Shown piece after piece: positions 47,290 to 57,401 of a stretch of DNA of 64,000 bases. This DNA is from Eretmocerus hayati. Its lineage: Eukaryota; Arthropoda; Insecta; Hymenoptera; Aphelinidae. Numbering within the stretch: the stretch's first letter is position 1; each line of letters starts with the position of its first letter. The stretch spans positions 88,571,282-88,635,281 of the forward strand of contig CM056741.1 of the NCBI GenBank assembly GCA_029851415.1, in the 5' to 3' direction. The translations under genes and the position numbers were made by a program. The notes beneath the pieces were generated by a model. The model worked only from the letters and a program-made list of their open reading frames with translations. It was not told the origin of the DNA and searched no databases.

Positions 47290-47740
47290 TCGGTTGTCAA
47301 TTAACAATACTTTCACAGGCGTAGAAGAACACGCATGCGCAGGAGTCGCCAATTAGTGAGTCAGAATTCACCTTAAAAATGTTTTTTTGCGTTCTTGGCC
47401 ACTTTCCACCACCAGATTGATATAATTCTGGAAGATTTTCGATGTAAAAAGGCCCGATTGATACGATAGAGTTGTTAAATCCCGTTTGGATTGATAGTTG
47501 TGTCAAGAACTTTTGAATTCCCTGGGATTTTTTTAGAGACTTGAACTAAAAGTTGCGGTTACGGAAATATTCCTTTCCGTTATTTGGTATAATTCCAAGA
47601 GTTTACAAAGAAAATCATGAACATCGACTATGACCTTCGAGAACATTCGTCTGGAATGATTACCCGGGGTTCTGGGGAAAAATGTGCAGGGTTGCGTTGG
47701 ATCCTTTGGAACCGCCGTCGGTGGCAAAAATTATTTCATT
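47290..47740. repeat. Right member of an old inverted pair (partner 39060-39565)
   Basis: Diverged inverted match to 39060-39565, including TTTGGTATAATTCCAAGAG against CTTGAAACTATACCAAATA. See the partner entry. Confidence 0.5.
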
Positions 47741-49094
47741 TATAGACGCGTGTTCTCGGTAAGGCCCTTCCTAGAAGTAATCTTTGATGTAGCCGCCTCC
47801 TTCTACGAGTTATTGCATCATTTCCTTTGATCTCACCGCTGATTGCGTCATTCCCCCTCCCCAGAAACGGCGTCGGCAGCTCAATCTTCTGCGCATGAGT
47901 ACAGGACGCATTGGCCGGCGCCGCCATTAGTCCTCCGCTCTTCGAAGAGGCAAGTGCTACAGTCCTCCAGCAAGTGCTTTCACCAGTGCTTTTCACCAGT
48001 GCTAGAAGACGACGCACCACGTCCAGAAGCACTGTTTTTGTTCGACTCAGTGTTTGTACTCAGTGTTTTGTACTCAGTGTTTTGTATTCAAAGTTCGTAC
48101 TCAGTGTCTAGTACCAGGAAACGACGCACTCCGTCTAGTGCAGCTCATCCGGGTTCCTGACTCTCCACGTGCAAGGTAAGTCCCAGCGATTTCTAGCCTC
48201 CCGCAATAGCCCCACCTCGTGCGTAACCTTGAATGTAGAGCCAACGCTTAAACTTGTGACAGATGCGTGTGACATAACCTCAATCAAATTCGTCCCACAT
48301 AACCTCAAAACCGATGCATGCAACATAACCTTAAAGACGGGGCCACGCGATTCTGCTAGACATAACCTCGAAATATTTTCACGAATGAGTGCTGCCCCCT
48401 AGCACCGAACCTAACCTCGAAAGGAGTCAAGTGCTGCCCTCTCTCACGAATGGAACTTAACCTCAGAAACATTTTCCCGCGAGAATGAAGTGCTGCCCCC
48501 TATCGCCTAAAGTCTGACCACAGGAAGATTCTCAACGTGCTGCCCTCTTCCATAAACCCCTGGCGTTCAACCTAACCTCGGAAAACATAGAAGTCGAGTG
48601 CTGCCCTGGGTCAGCTGTTGCCCCCCCCCCCCTCCTTCCCAAGTAATTTGGTCAAACATAACCGCAAAACTTTGCTCCTCCGTTCCTGTCTAGGAATATC
48701 TAGCCGTGTATCGAGGTCAAGCACAGTTGCACATATTTTCGAAGGTGAATATCCTTTCTCCATCAATTTCTCCCGTCGATAGGACCTCTTTTCTAGGTTA
48801 TATATCTTCACAGCGATATACTTCGAGATTTCCCAGAAACTCTCAGTTCGAGAGTGTCATATCATCAGGTGAGTTTGCATGAGTTTCCTAACCTAACTTG
48901 ACCTTGTCGATACCACCTCCCGTCCAACTCTTATATCTATCGGTAATAATCTTGCTGTCGGTAAGGTAGGTACCTAAGTTGACCACTGTGGGTAAGTGGT
49001 ACATTGATGCCGGTAAATTAGAAATCTGTCATATCAACAGATGGTACTGTAAAAACCTCCTTATCGACGGTCAGTATATACAATACGATTTTGA
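47741..49094. other. Left flank of the Polinton-type element; TCAGTG repeats, AACCT-rich stretch
   Basis: No gene is recognised. At 48045-48110 TACTCAGTG recurs about four times at ~15-22-bp spacing; TCAGT is the arthropod initiator-like sequence, so this could be a promoter. CAAG|GTAAGT at 48172 would be a good splice donor. From 48190 to 48560, ATAACCTCA and CTAACCTCG recur with GTGCTGCCCC at irregular ~65-bp spacing. The left terminus of the Polinton-type element should lie in or just before this region, but I could not find a TIR. Confidence 0.35.
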
Positions 49095-51917
49095 ATGGAA
49101 TTTTCCCCTCATACAGATATGTATACTCCCGTCTATTACTACGAAACCGCCGAGAGGTTGCGTGATACCTTACTTTACATCCAATCTGGTGATGCTACAT
49201 TTTGCGAAATCTGGAACTGGTGCCAGATCGCCAAAGAAGCTGTCGCTGCTTTGAATGAAATCATTCTCTCGCCTCGACTAGATCACGGCAGAAGAGAGAG
49301 CATCCAGTCGATTCTCGCCCAGATGCAGAGCATCTATGATCGACTGCAACATGAATTCATGCAACGTCTTGGATTTGAAAAACCCTTTGCTGCCGGTGCT
49401 GGCTTGGAACAGCCTAGTGCCCAGCAGCCGGCTAACCAGCGTATTGTTGCCTGTAACCAGCAGCCAGATGCTCGGCGCCCCGGTTCAGGTGTTAAGTGGG
49501 GCAGCGTGAGGTCTGCATTCGACCGTCGTATTATGACTGGAGTCATCACGAACCTAGACCACATCGACATCAATAGTTGTATGAATGCTGCTAGAGTAAT
49601 TTTCGAAGAAAAGTTGTCACAGATGGTGACAGAACATCAATCACTGAAGATCAACACCATGCTTTACATCGAGTTCTCAAAAAACAGGATGAAGAGATGA
49701 CAGAGCTCGTTCCGTTCAGTACAAGGAATGAAGTTGTTGACGTTAACAACAATCTCGGCGAGTGGTTCGAGGTCAACGTTCACACCATTTTGGCAAGAGA
49801 TATCGAAGAGTTCGAGGATCACGAGTCAGGATAGTCGATGCGTACCATTTCAAATCTTGTTGTGAACATCAACAAATACAATCCGCTGCGACCGAGCTCC
49901 TACATACCCCTCCCTGACTTCATTGCCAACAAACAAGCTCACGCGAATGTCCAAAACGAAGATGATAATCGATGTTCCAAATGGGCGATTCTCTCAGCTC
50001 CCCATCCAGCCGCTAGGGATGCTCAGCGTCTGAGCAAATACACAGACTATAAAAATGAATTGAATTTCAATAGAATTGAGTTCCCGGTCATCCATAAGGA
50101 TATCACCAAGTTTGAGAACCTCAACAAGGACATTTCCGTGAATCTCTTTATGCTGAAGAAGTTAGCAGGAGGGAAGTATGATGTGACTACGTGCCGTCTT
50201 GCACCAACTAAAAGAGCCAAGCACATAAATCTTCTCATAGTCGAACAGGACTATGAATCAAACCAGAACAAGGTTGAGGATCCCCCCAGTTATCACTACG
50301 TTTGGATAAAGTCCCTGCCACGGCTTCCCAACAATCAAGTTTCCAAGGATGGACACAAGCTATGGATCTGCGAGCGTTGCCTGCACGTTTTCCGAACTGA
50401 AGCAATCCTCGATCAGCATACCCCTGACTGTACCGAGGTTCACAAATGTGAGACCAACTTACCTGAACCTGATCAAGCTTCTGTGGAGTTCTCGAATCAC
50501 TCCCGCAAGGAAAAGGTCCCCTTCGTCGTCTATGGCGATTATAAATGCATCCTCGAGCCTAATGAAGATGATGAGCATATTCGCCAAATTCACAAGCCGT
50601 CCAGCGTCGGGTACACCGTCAAATGGAGTTTTGACGATAGCTCATCTAGGTACAAGATAGATTCAAGGAGAGGGAACAGAGTCCTGCCGAGTGGTTTGTC
50701 ATGGGGATGTATAAGCTCGATAATTCTGAAGTCGGATACATCTTGGAGGTCGACATCGAATACCCTGATAACCTACACGACCTTCGTAAGGATCTACCCA
50801 TGTTGCCGGGACACAACGCTCCACCTAGATCAACCCACAAAAAGCTGCTAACGACGCTCTTTGACAAAGAGAAATACGTGGTGCATCATAGGACTTTGAA
50901 ACAGGTGAGTCACCGCTTTATACCATCATTATCATGATTATGTTATTGTCATCATCATCATTATTCTAGGCTCTGGCACACGAACTCCGTTTGAAAAATA
51001 TCCACAGAGTTCTGCAATTCAAACAGAAACCTTGGCTCGGTTCTTATATCGATTTCAATACTGCAGAACGTCAGAAGGCTAAAAACGACTTCAACAAGAT
51101 GTTCAACAAATTGATAAACAACTCAGTGTTCAATAAATTGATGGAGGACGGGCTCGAGCGCATTGACGTTAAGCTACCGCAGAAGTAGGAAGGGCGCTAC
51201 GGGGCCGGATACTAGATTTCCAAACCCAACTTCCACAGCTGCGCTGTGTTTGGTGGAGGTGTTGCGGCAATTCAGCTGGATAAGTCGGAGGTGACCATCA
51301 CAAAACCGATATACGCAGATTTGAGCATCCTGGATATCTCCAAGACCCAGCTATATCGGTTTCACTATGAGTTCATGCTGAAGAGAGTCCCCCAGGTGAA
51401 GCTCCTCTATACTGACACCGACAGCCTCATATACGAGGTTGAAGGTGTGAATATGTACCACGTCATGAGAGACAACCCGGACGAGTTGTACACCTCGGAC
51501 TACGAACCCAATAATATATACGGGATCGCACTCCTGAATGAGAAGATTCCCGGGTACATGTCCGAGGAGCTCCATGGTCGCCCCATGACTCACTTCTGCG
51601 GTATGCGCAGTAAGCTCTACGCATACAAGGTTTTGGGGGGCGACGTCACTGAGAAGGCGAAGAGAGTACGGGGTCCGACCATCAGGAGCGTAACCTTCGA
51701 CGATCACGTCACGACGCTACGCGAGAATGACTTCCTAGTCATGGAGCAGACGACCATCCGCTCGAGGTTACACGTCATCGGCACTGGGACGCGCAAGAAG
51801 ATAGTACTCAGCGCAAACGACGATAAACGGCATCTCATCTCGGGCAGCACGGATACCCTCCCCCACGGCAATTTCAGTCTTCGGAGGTCACGTGAACCTT
51901 CGACCAATGAGAATTGA
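49095..51917 (+). pseudogene. polB: Protein-primed family B DNA polymerase, Polinton type (broken)
   Basis: Would replicate the element by protein priming. In order: an N-terminal region with WGSVRSAFDRRIMTGVI; a zinc-finger-like ICERCLHVF, then H-x4-C; an Exo I region reading VVYGDYKC, where the family usually has D-x-E; motif A (EVDIEYP); motif B (FNKLINNSVF); motif C (YTDTDSLIY, about 51413); and the C-terminal DDKRHL with DTLP. Damage: a frameshift at an A-run near 49680; TAG at 49832-49834, 51186-51188 and 51213-51215; a frameshift and large internal deletion near 50690 that removes the rest of the exonuclease and the sequence before motif A. A GT-AG intron (50905-50969) restores the expected reading between TLKQ and ALAHEL. 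No active polymerase can be made. Confidence 0.88.
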
Positions 51918-52097
51918 GTGCGAGTGGAGGGGGTACGTGCTCATAAGCGAGTGCGACCGGCAGCGGAGCTCACATCTGCTGATGAGCCCAGAGAGGAAAG
52001 ATCTCTACACCTGGACAACACACGCACAGGGTGAGTACCCCTGGTGATCTTCCTCTCGAACTACCTCCTAGAGTACTAATTCTCCAATCTCTTCTAG

Positions 52098-52394
52098 ATG
52101 GATCTCGCGGAACTGGATGAAGTCGCTCGGAATAGCTTCCTCCCGACGAAGAAGATCTCTGACCTCGAGGAAGAGCACTCATACAGGATCACAAAGATAA
52201 AGCACGTGGTTACCAAGTACGGGCCCAAGGTAGTGGCGAGACTCGAAGACGAGTTTGAGGTCTTCCTTCCGAAGAAGATTTTCATGACTCTCATGGCCAA
52301 CCCCGAGATCAATCTCAGCATGCTGGATGCTGCGGACAACGAAAAACTCTCTGTTAAGAGACACGGACCAGGCCTCTCATTTGCTCAGATTTGA
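52098..52394 (+). CDS. Small OB-fold-like protein, candidate ssDNA-binding
   Basis: A 98-residue intact frame downstream of polB. The pattern SYRITKIKHVVTKYGPKVVA and then FEVFLPKKIF resembles short OB-fold single-strand-binding proteins found beside polymerases in Polinton-type elements. That fold is inferred from the pattern only. A 67-bp GT-AG intron (52031-52097: GTGAGT...TTCTAG) ends exactly at the ATG, so the leader is spliced, which supports this start. Being short, its openness is weak evidence for function. The position after polB fits a replication role. Confidence 0.5.
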   Translation: MDLAELDEVARNSFLPTKKISDLEEEHSYRITKIKHVVTKYGPKVVARLEDEFEVFLPKKIFMTLMANPEINLSMLDAADNEKLSVKRHGPGLSFAQI

Positions 52395-52556
52395 ATCTTG
52401 TATATATGTTGTAAATGAAGAGAAAATAGAAGAGATATAAGAGTCAACGGAGGAATAATGGCTTCTTATTCTTGGTTCGGAAGAACGGTATAGGAAGCGG
52501 GTAAATTCCACCGACAAAGGAGGTGGCGGGGCCTTTGTCACTCTTATTTTTCTTTC

Positions 52557-53470
52557 TTAAATGCCATCTCTTTCTATCCAACTGTTGTGAGAATCATCGA
52601 AACCCAACCATCCCACAAAGATTCGGCTCCCCCTCCTTCTGATGATATTTTCCACTAGATACACATCAGGATTCTTCGATGAAGGGAGTTCCTGTTCATA
52701 GAATCCTCCAGAAACATTGCTACCCTGATAGTCTTTCAAGTGGTGAGTAACTGGATTCGTCAAAGCTACTCTTCGGATGGTAAATATCTCTGTTGTCCAG
52801 TTAGGTGTGTAGCCTTTCTCAAACACATGTTTCAGTTTGCTCAGTCGCACGTGATCTCCAACCTTGGACTTGAGCTTATTCCGCGGATGCTCGTTTCTAT
52901 GGTACAATTCCAGAATATCCTGCTCATTTTGGAGTGTGACATTCATCGGTTCGATGCCGATAGTGCGATGTTTTTCCTAGTTGTACTCCGCCAGTAGACC
53001 GGGCAATAAATCGAGCCACTTGTAAGTTCCACGTAAACTGAAGCGTTTCCACATCATATTCTTGAGTGTGTGATTGAAACGCTCGCATATAGACGCCTTC
53101 ATGTTGCTGTAGGTAGAGAGTGGATCGACATTGGACTGTCCCATGAGTTCTTGGAACTGTGCATTATAAAATTCTTTTCCATTGTCGGTCTGGAGATTCC
53201 TTGGTATGTGACCTTGACGGAACACTGACCTCATAGCTGCGGTTACGTCTGCGCCAGTTTTTCCTTCACAGGCACAGCCCAGGCGTATTTGGAGAAGATG
53301 TCGATGACTGTTAACAGGTAATTGTATGCTTTATTGACCTTAGCATAAGGGAGCATTTCCACTGAATCGGCTTGCCACGTCTCATGCAAACCCTTCATCT
53401 CAAACTTGCAACGCGGGTAGTTTCGCCGAGCAGGCTTATGTAGCTAATCCACTACTTGTTCCATGTTCAG
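52557..53470 (-). pseudogene. int: Retroviral-type integrase with chromodomain (broken)
   Basis: Would insert the element into host DNA. Minus strand: a catalytic core with first Asp in WQADSVEM (about 53355), second Asp in LQTDNGKEF (about 53186) and Glu in SICERFN (about 53084), a D,D-x33-E arrangement near the retroviral D,D-35-E. Then a C-terminal chromodomain-like VENIIRRRGSRIFVGWLGF at about 52600-52660, typical for Polinton integrases. A frameshift lies near 53245 in an A-run, and TAG at 52977-52979 interrupts the core after LLAEYN. An N-terminal zinc-binding module was not seen; the region up to 53640 has more stops, so the start is undetermined. Confidence 0.85.
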
Positions 53471-53654
53471 CATCTGATGGAAGAATAAGTCATCTGTCCC
53501 CGCTGGAGTTGTATTGATTCACATAATCAGCGGGTGATTTGTGCTTGTGAATCAATGCAAAGACCACTCTGTCGAGCATATCGATATCTCACTCTGTTCC
53601 ATTCTGAGAACTCAGGGAGAGCTCGTGCATTTCTTTCATTTGCATCTGCAGTTA

Positions 53655-53852
53655 CTAGGTTGAGTCATGAATGAATTGTAACATTGTGTCCGAGTTGACT
53701 ACGTCTTTCATATCTCTTGGCTCAGCCACGTTGCAAATTCTTTTATTGTCCAGATCATATTGACCATCAATAGTTAATCTGAATTCAATACCAGGAGGCC
53801 CGCGTTGACCGCCGCCTACACCCTCTTTACGTTTGAATAGGTCGACATCCAT
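53655..53852 (-). CDS. Small protein with phage tail-fibre-like motif
   Basis: An intact 65-residue frame, start MDVDLFKRK. It has a short glycine-rich segment GVGGGQRGPPG and then YDLDNKRICNVAEPRD followed by DVVN. The latter resembles the 'm-NkrItnla-P-d-DAVNk-yv' repeat of bacteriophage tail fibres. I associate this motif with small proteins of Polinton-type elements, but its role there is unknown to me. A TATATAAG box lies on the same strand at 53887-53894, about 35 bp upstream of the ATG, supporting an independent transcript. A receptor-binding or virion-surface role is only inference. Confidence 0.5.
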   Translation of the reverse strand: MDVDLFKRKEGVGGGQRGPPGIEFRLTIDGQYDLDNKRICNVAEPRDMKDVVNSDTMLQFIHDST

Positions 53853-53882
53853 AATGGAACTGATTGAGAGAGAAGAGATTAC

Positions 53883-54763
53883 TCAGCTTATATAGCCTCG
53901 CTCATGCAGTTCTTCTAATATTGAACGAATCTCATCGTCATGGCTCGGGTTTCCAGCACTTTTGTCGGCTTCTAGCAGGCGCAAGCTGTCGACCAATTCA
54001 TTGGGATCATTCCAGTATACGTAGTCAACCGTGCTACCAAGTCTCGCGACCTTGGAATTCGGTAAGAATGACTTATTGATTCTCGACACTGATCCTATTT
54101 TCTTGCTTCCAAACAATGGAGCGATGATGCTCGTGAATTTGGAGCTATTAAATTGTCGTAGTTCACCTCTGCTATTGTACCCTTTCTTATGGACGTTTGA
54201 AGCCTCTAGTATGCGTTTGTACTCGGCCAAATCCTTCTTAATGTGTGACTTTGATTTCTTCAGGAATGGAGATCCATCAATCCATCAGACCTCGGATACT
54301 CGACTCCATCGACAATGACCGAGTCTTGTGTGAAATCTATGGCCACATTCCCAATCATAGTCTTTCCCCTCTCCAGTCTAACACCGGAGAGTTTATCTAG
54401 ATTACTATGTTCCCCTTTTTTCCTCAATAATGAAAGATAGTCTTTGTATTCATTAATGTTTGGACCATCGGTCTCCTCTGCTAATGTATTTTCCACCACT
54501 GTCTCATACTCATCCCCAGTACCAGTATCAGACGGCTCGGTCTTTCGCAAGGTTTCCTCAGCTTCGTGAACTCCTTTGATGCGTGGAGGCTTTGTTTTCG
54601 AGACAAATCGCTCCAAAGGATCGATGATAGGTTTGAATGTCTCTGAGAGAGCTTTCTGCGTCTCAGCTTGCCCGTGCTGTAGTAAATTGTACTTTCTCTT
54701 GATAGCATCCCTAGCTTCAACTAGTCGACGCAATACGTCCTCCTGCTGGAGATAGTCTTCCAT
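53883..54763 (-). pseudogene. DUF8207-like protein of Polinton-type elements (frameshifted)
   Basis: Minus strand, ATG at 54763. The N-terminal half has a heptad-like helical region (residues ~5-50), then an acidic linker, then GNVAIDFTQDSVIVDGVEYP. The C-terminal half has YWNDPNELVDSLRLLEADK and EIRSILEELHERGYI, the signature I associate with DUF8207 proteins common in arthropod Polinton-type elements. A frameshift near 54260 separates the halves (the first frame ends LMDLHS; the second enters through the YKRILEASN segment). Function unknown; conservation with capsid and ATPase genes suggests a virion or assembly role. A TATAAATATA box lies upstream at 54817-54826. Confidence 0.75.
53887..53894 (-). 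promoter_or_regulatory. TATA box for the tail-fibre-like gene
   Basis: TATATAAG on the minus strand, about 35 bp upstream of the ATG at 53852. It overlaps the 3' end of the upstream DUF8207-like gene. Confidence 0.5.
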
Positions 54764-54810
54764 GTTGATGCTTCAACATACGTTCAAAGACTGACATTAA
54801 TATACCTGAT

Positions 54811-55489
54811 TCAGCCTATATTTATAGCAAAGCTGTCGAAATCTTTTCTGTAGCGACCCTCGTTGAGAGGTCTATCTTTATCTATAACGAGGAAACCATG
54901 CTTGCCATCTCTCCAACACGAGGAACAGAGTTCTTTGAAGTGCGTGAATGACATGTCTGAGTTGACATGATCATCGTCAACATGTTTGACATTAGTATCA
55001 TTCTGATGGAATATGACCAGGAGATCCACGTTGTCTCTGAACAAACGCGTACGATTGACAGAGGTAGAAGCAGTCGACAGCTTTATGTCTCCCCATGCAG
55101 AAGTAGGCTCTCACACTGTCCTGTTTCTCACAAGCTATGTCATCAAAGATCATAATAGAATTTGGCAACGCTTGATCAGGAGGTATGACTGACTCGTGCT
55201 CACTGAAGGAGAAGAAATTCATCCCACCAACGGACTGCAGTACGGCTTTCAGGAATTTGTACTTTGGCTGATTCAAAGACTTTGAGTATAAGTAGACATT
55301 AGCGAATCTCAGACCGTTTGGGTGAGTGATGAGTGTCATAAGACTGTTCGTCTTGCCACAGTTTGATGGGTCGCAGATTACCGCTCTGACAGTGTCAGGC
55401 AGTAAATCCCCGTGTTCCTTGCTCTTTCTCTGTTCCCCAACGTCGAAGTTCGTAACTGGGAGCTTCACCGTCTCTTCTGAGAAATTCAT
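54811..55489 (-). pseudogene. FtsK/HerA-like DNA-packaging ATPase (frameshifted)
   Basis: Would pump DNA into capsids. From the ATG at 55489: Walker A at residues ~40-48 reading DPSNCGKTNS (the first P-loop glycine replaced by Asp), Walker B SIMIFDDIA at ~111-119, and the YLCQSYA segment (sensor-like Gln) at ~142-148. A frameshift near 55040 moves the C-terminal part (LFRDNVDLLVIF, then WRDGKHGFLVIDK, then GRYRKDFD) to another frame ending at 54811. The total of about 225 residues matches the Polinton ATPase. The frameshift and altered P-loop argue against activity. Confidence 0.85.
54817..54826 (-). promoter_or_regulatory. TATA box for the DUF8207-like gene
   Basis: TATAAATATA on the minus strand, about 54 bp upstream of the ATG at 54763, overlapping the end of the ATPase gene. 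Confidence 0.5.
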
Positions 55490-55511
55490 GTCGCTCGCCG
55501 GGGATCAATTC

Positions 55512-55545
55512 TGGACTTATATACTCGAGGGGGAGTATAAATGGA
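55512..55545. promoter_or_regulatory. Divergent promoter between ATPase and PLA2 genes
   Basis: The 103-bp gap between divergent genes holds TATAAA on the plus strand (55536-55541), ~52 bp before the PLA2 ATG, and TATATAAG on the minus strand (55516-55523), ~27 bp before the ATPase ATG. The paired boxes suggest one bidirectional promoter region. Confidence 0.6.
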
Positions 55546-55592
55546 CCTTACGCAGTGACCTCGGTCAGTCGTGAGTCTACTCTCGAAAGAAG

Positions 55593-56253
55593 ATGATCAT
55601 CCACGGAAAACGTAAGCGAGGTCGTGGCCTCGTCAATACGCTCATCAGCAAGTTGCCGGGTGAGCTACATCTACCAGGTTACCAATTTTGCGGCCCGGGA
55701 CCAAAGCTTGCCATGCGGCTAGCACGCGGGGATCGGGGTATCAATGCTCTTGATGCAGCGTGTAGGGAGCACGATATACCATACTCAGAAAATCGCAAGA
55801 AGGTCCAAGCGCGGAACGCAGCCGACAAAGACTTAGCTGGTAAAGCTGCTGAAGCCTCATATCAGAGCTCGAAATGTAATCAGCTAGGCGCTCAGGGGTG
55901 CTCGGGATGCAGTCAAGAAAGCTGGTGGTAAGAAGAAGGTCGAATTTTCTCGCGTGCTCCCTATACCTAGGAAGATTGGAGGGTTTCTCCCATATCTGGT
56001 GCCTCGCTTCGTTGGATTGAGTGCTACTGGTGCATTAGCGGGAGGAGTGGCGGGGGATGCCAAAGCCATCAATGATGCTAAGGCGGCGAGGATGGACTTG
56101 GAAGAGAAGAAAAGACGCAATCAGAAGATGGAAGCTATTGCAGTCGGTGGGAGTTTGTACCTGAAACCCTACAAGACTGGAACAGCACTGTACATGAGAC
56201 CATATGGTTCGGGTTTTCGCCCAAAAAAACGCCCAAGGGAACGAGTCGCATGA
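55593..56253 (+). pseudogene. Phospholipase A2-domain virion protein (frameshifted)
   Basis: Residues ~29-66 match the parvovirus-VP1-type PLA2 core: calcium loop YQFCGPGPKL and catalytic dyad in CREHDIPYS. In parvoviruses this enzyme helps virions leave endosomes; the equivalent role here is inference. A frameshift at a G-run near 55895 shifts the rest into the frame with PIPRKIGGFLP, a glycine/alanine-rich hydrophobic stretch (VGLSATGALAGGVAGDA) and a C-terminus with LYLKPYKTG and LYMRPYGSG, ending at 56253. This PLA2 plus hydrophobic plus LKPY layout is typical of the Polinton protein. Length without the shift would be about 220 residues. Confidence 0.8.
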
Positions 56254-56326
56254 AAGCAGCCACGGAAGAAAAAAAGAGCGGCAAAGGCGCGTTCGGCAAG
56301 AAGAAAGGCAAAAAGAGGATCGCGAT

Positions 56327-56485
56327 ATGGTATACTTCGACAGTTTCGGTGACCTTCAGCCACCATTGGAGTTGATGAATTATCTGGGAGTTGACGGGGT
56401 TAAGTACAATCACGAGATGCATCAAGATTTCGGGACGTACAATTGTGGACATCTATGCCTAGCTTTACTCAGCGGTAGACTATAA
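56327..56485 (+). pseudogene. Adenovirus-type cysteine protease, C-terminal remnant
   Basis: Only the second half of a Polinton maturation protease remains: YFDSFGDLQPP (with the acidic catalytic-triad position) and NCGHLCLALL (with the catalytic Cys), 52 residues from the first Met at 56327. The N-terminal half with the catalytic His is missing. The sequence between the PLA2 stop (56253) and this fragment is a lysine/arginine-rich stretch (GKGAFGKKKGKKR in one frame), possibly part of another small basic protein. The stop codon TAA (56483-56485) lies inside the TATA box of the next gene. Confidence 0.75.
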
Positions 56486-56489
56486 AAGG
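56481..56489 (+). promoter_or_regulatory. TATA box for the minor capsid gene
   Basis: TATAAAAGG, 42 bp upstream of the ATG at 56531. The protease stop codon is embedded in it. Confidence 0.6.
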
Positions 56490-56530
56490 AGTGCGTTCCG
56501 CAGGTCTGGATCATTGTGTATTCAACTGTC

Positions 56531-57222
56531 ATGGATGAATCAAATACACTGACTCTATCAGGCAAGTCATCGTACCTCGGAGCACCTATCGAACCACCAC
56601 TGCACCACTGGAACTATCACCGAGAGGAAAGTACGAATCGGGACTAGTAGCACTTCTCACCTTCCACTCAATCCCAAACATCGATATTGGTCGAGATAAA
56701 TTTTACTTTGGAGATCAAGTTATTGTCATTCGAGTTGGGAGTTACGAGCTCGAAGATACAGAGACTTTCCTTGTGGAGCAGATTGCCAAGGGTGAGTCAC
56801 TGAGTGTGAAACCTCACAACAACTTACTGCAGTCGCAGATAAAATCTAGCCAGCCAGTGGATTTCCGTCCATCAGATAGTATCGCACCGATATTGGGCTT
56901 CCATCCACGTCTACTAAAGGCAGATCTGAAACACACCTCAGACGAAATCGTCAGTGTCTTCAAGGTTAACTCTTTGCGGGTCGAGTGCAACGGCACTGGT
57001 GGAGCCTATCTCAATGGCAAAAGAGTCCATTCTATTCACGAGTTTGCTCTGAAAGTTGCTCCTGGGTTCAAGGCCAACTAAACACCGAGTCAGATCATCT
57101 ATCTCCCGGTCATAACGAAGTGTATAGATTTCTTGCAAATACGTATCGTCGATCAGTACGATGATTTGGTCAACTTCAGAGGTGCTGAAGTCACGGTGAG
57201 ACTACATCTCAAATCGATTTGA
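56531..57222 (+). pseudogene. Minor capsid (penton) protein (broken)
   Basis: The vertex protein of Polinton-type capsids, expected to be a jelly-roll. Start MDESNTLTLSGKS at 56531; then FHSIPNID and GSYELED; SIAPILGFHPR; VNSLRVECN; HEFALKVAPG; and the C-terminal FRGAEVTVRLHLKS, all diagnostic of the family. Two lesions: a frameshift near 56600 within a CCACTGCACCACTGG duplication, and an in-frame TAA at 57079-57081 before the last ~47 residues. Total about 230 residues, the normal size. It lies between protease and major capsid genes, the usual order. Confidence 0.85.
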
Positions 57223-57260
57223 ACATGGCTCTTCTGTTTAAGAGGAAGGTAGCCAAAGAG

Positions 57261-57269
57261 TATATAAGG
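57261..57269 (+). promoter_or_regulatory. TATA box for the major capsid gene
   Basis: TATATAAGG in the 180-bp gap between the capsid genes, preceded by CCAAAGAG. The ATG at 57402 is ~133 bp downstream, so a leader is present. Confidence 0.5.
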
Positions 57270-57401
57270 GCGTCGGTATGTCGACCAGTCATCAGTCGTC
57301 AGCAAGCAACCAGAGTGCTAACACGGTGAAACACTCAGTTCTTACGAAATCTGGGATACACAGTAAACCCTGGTGGGAAATAACTTGTTCACTAAATTGC
57401 A

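Noticed and set aside
48190..48930. Telomeric TTAGG repeat (CCTAACCT fragments)
   Set aside because: Only isolated CCTAACC units in irregular context; no tandem array.
55593..56253. Endogenous parvovirus
   Set aside because: The PLA2 core is parvovirus-like, but the neighbours are Polinton capsid, ATPase, integrase and polymerase genes, and the rest of the protein follows the Polinton layout.
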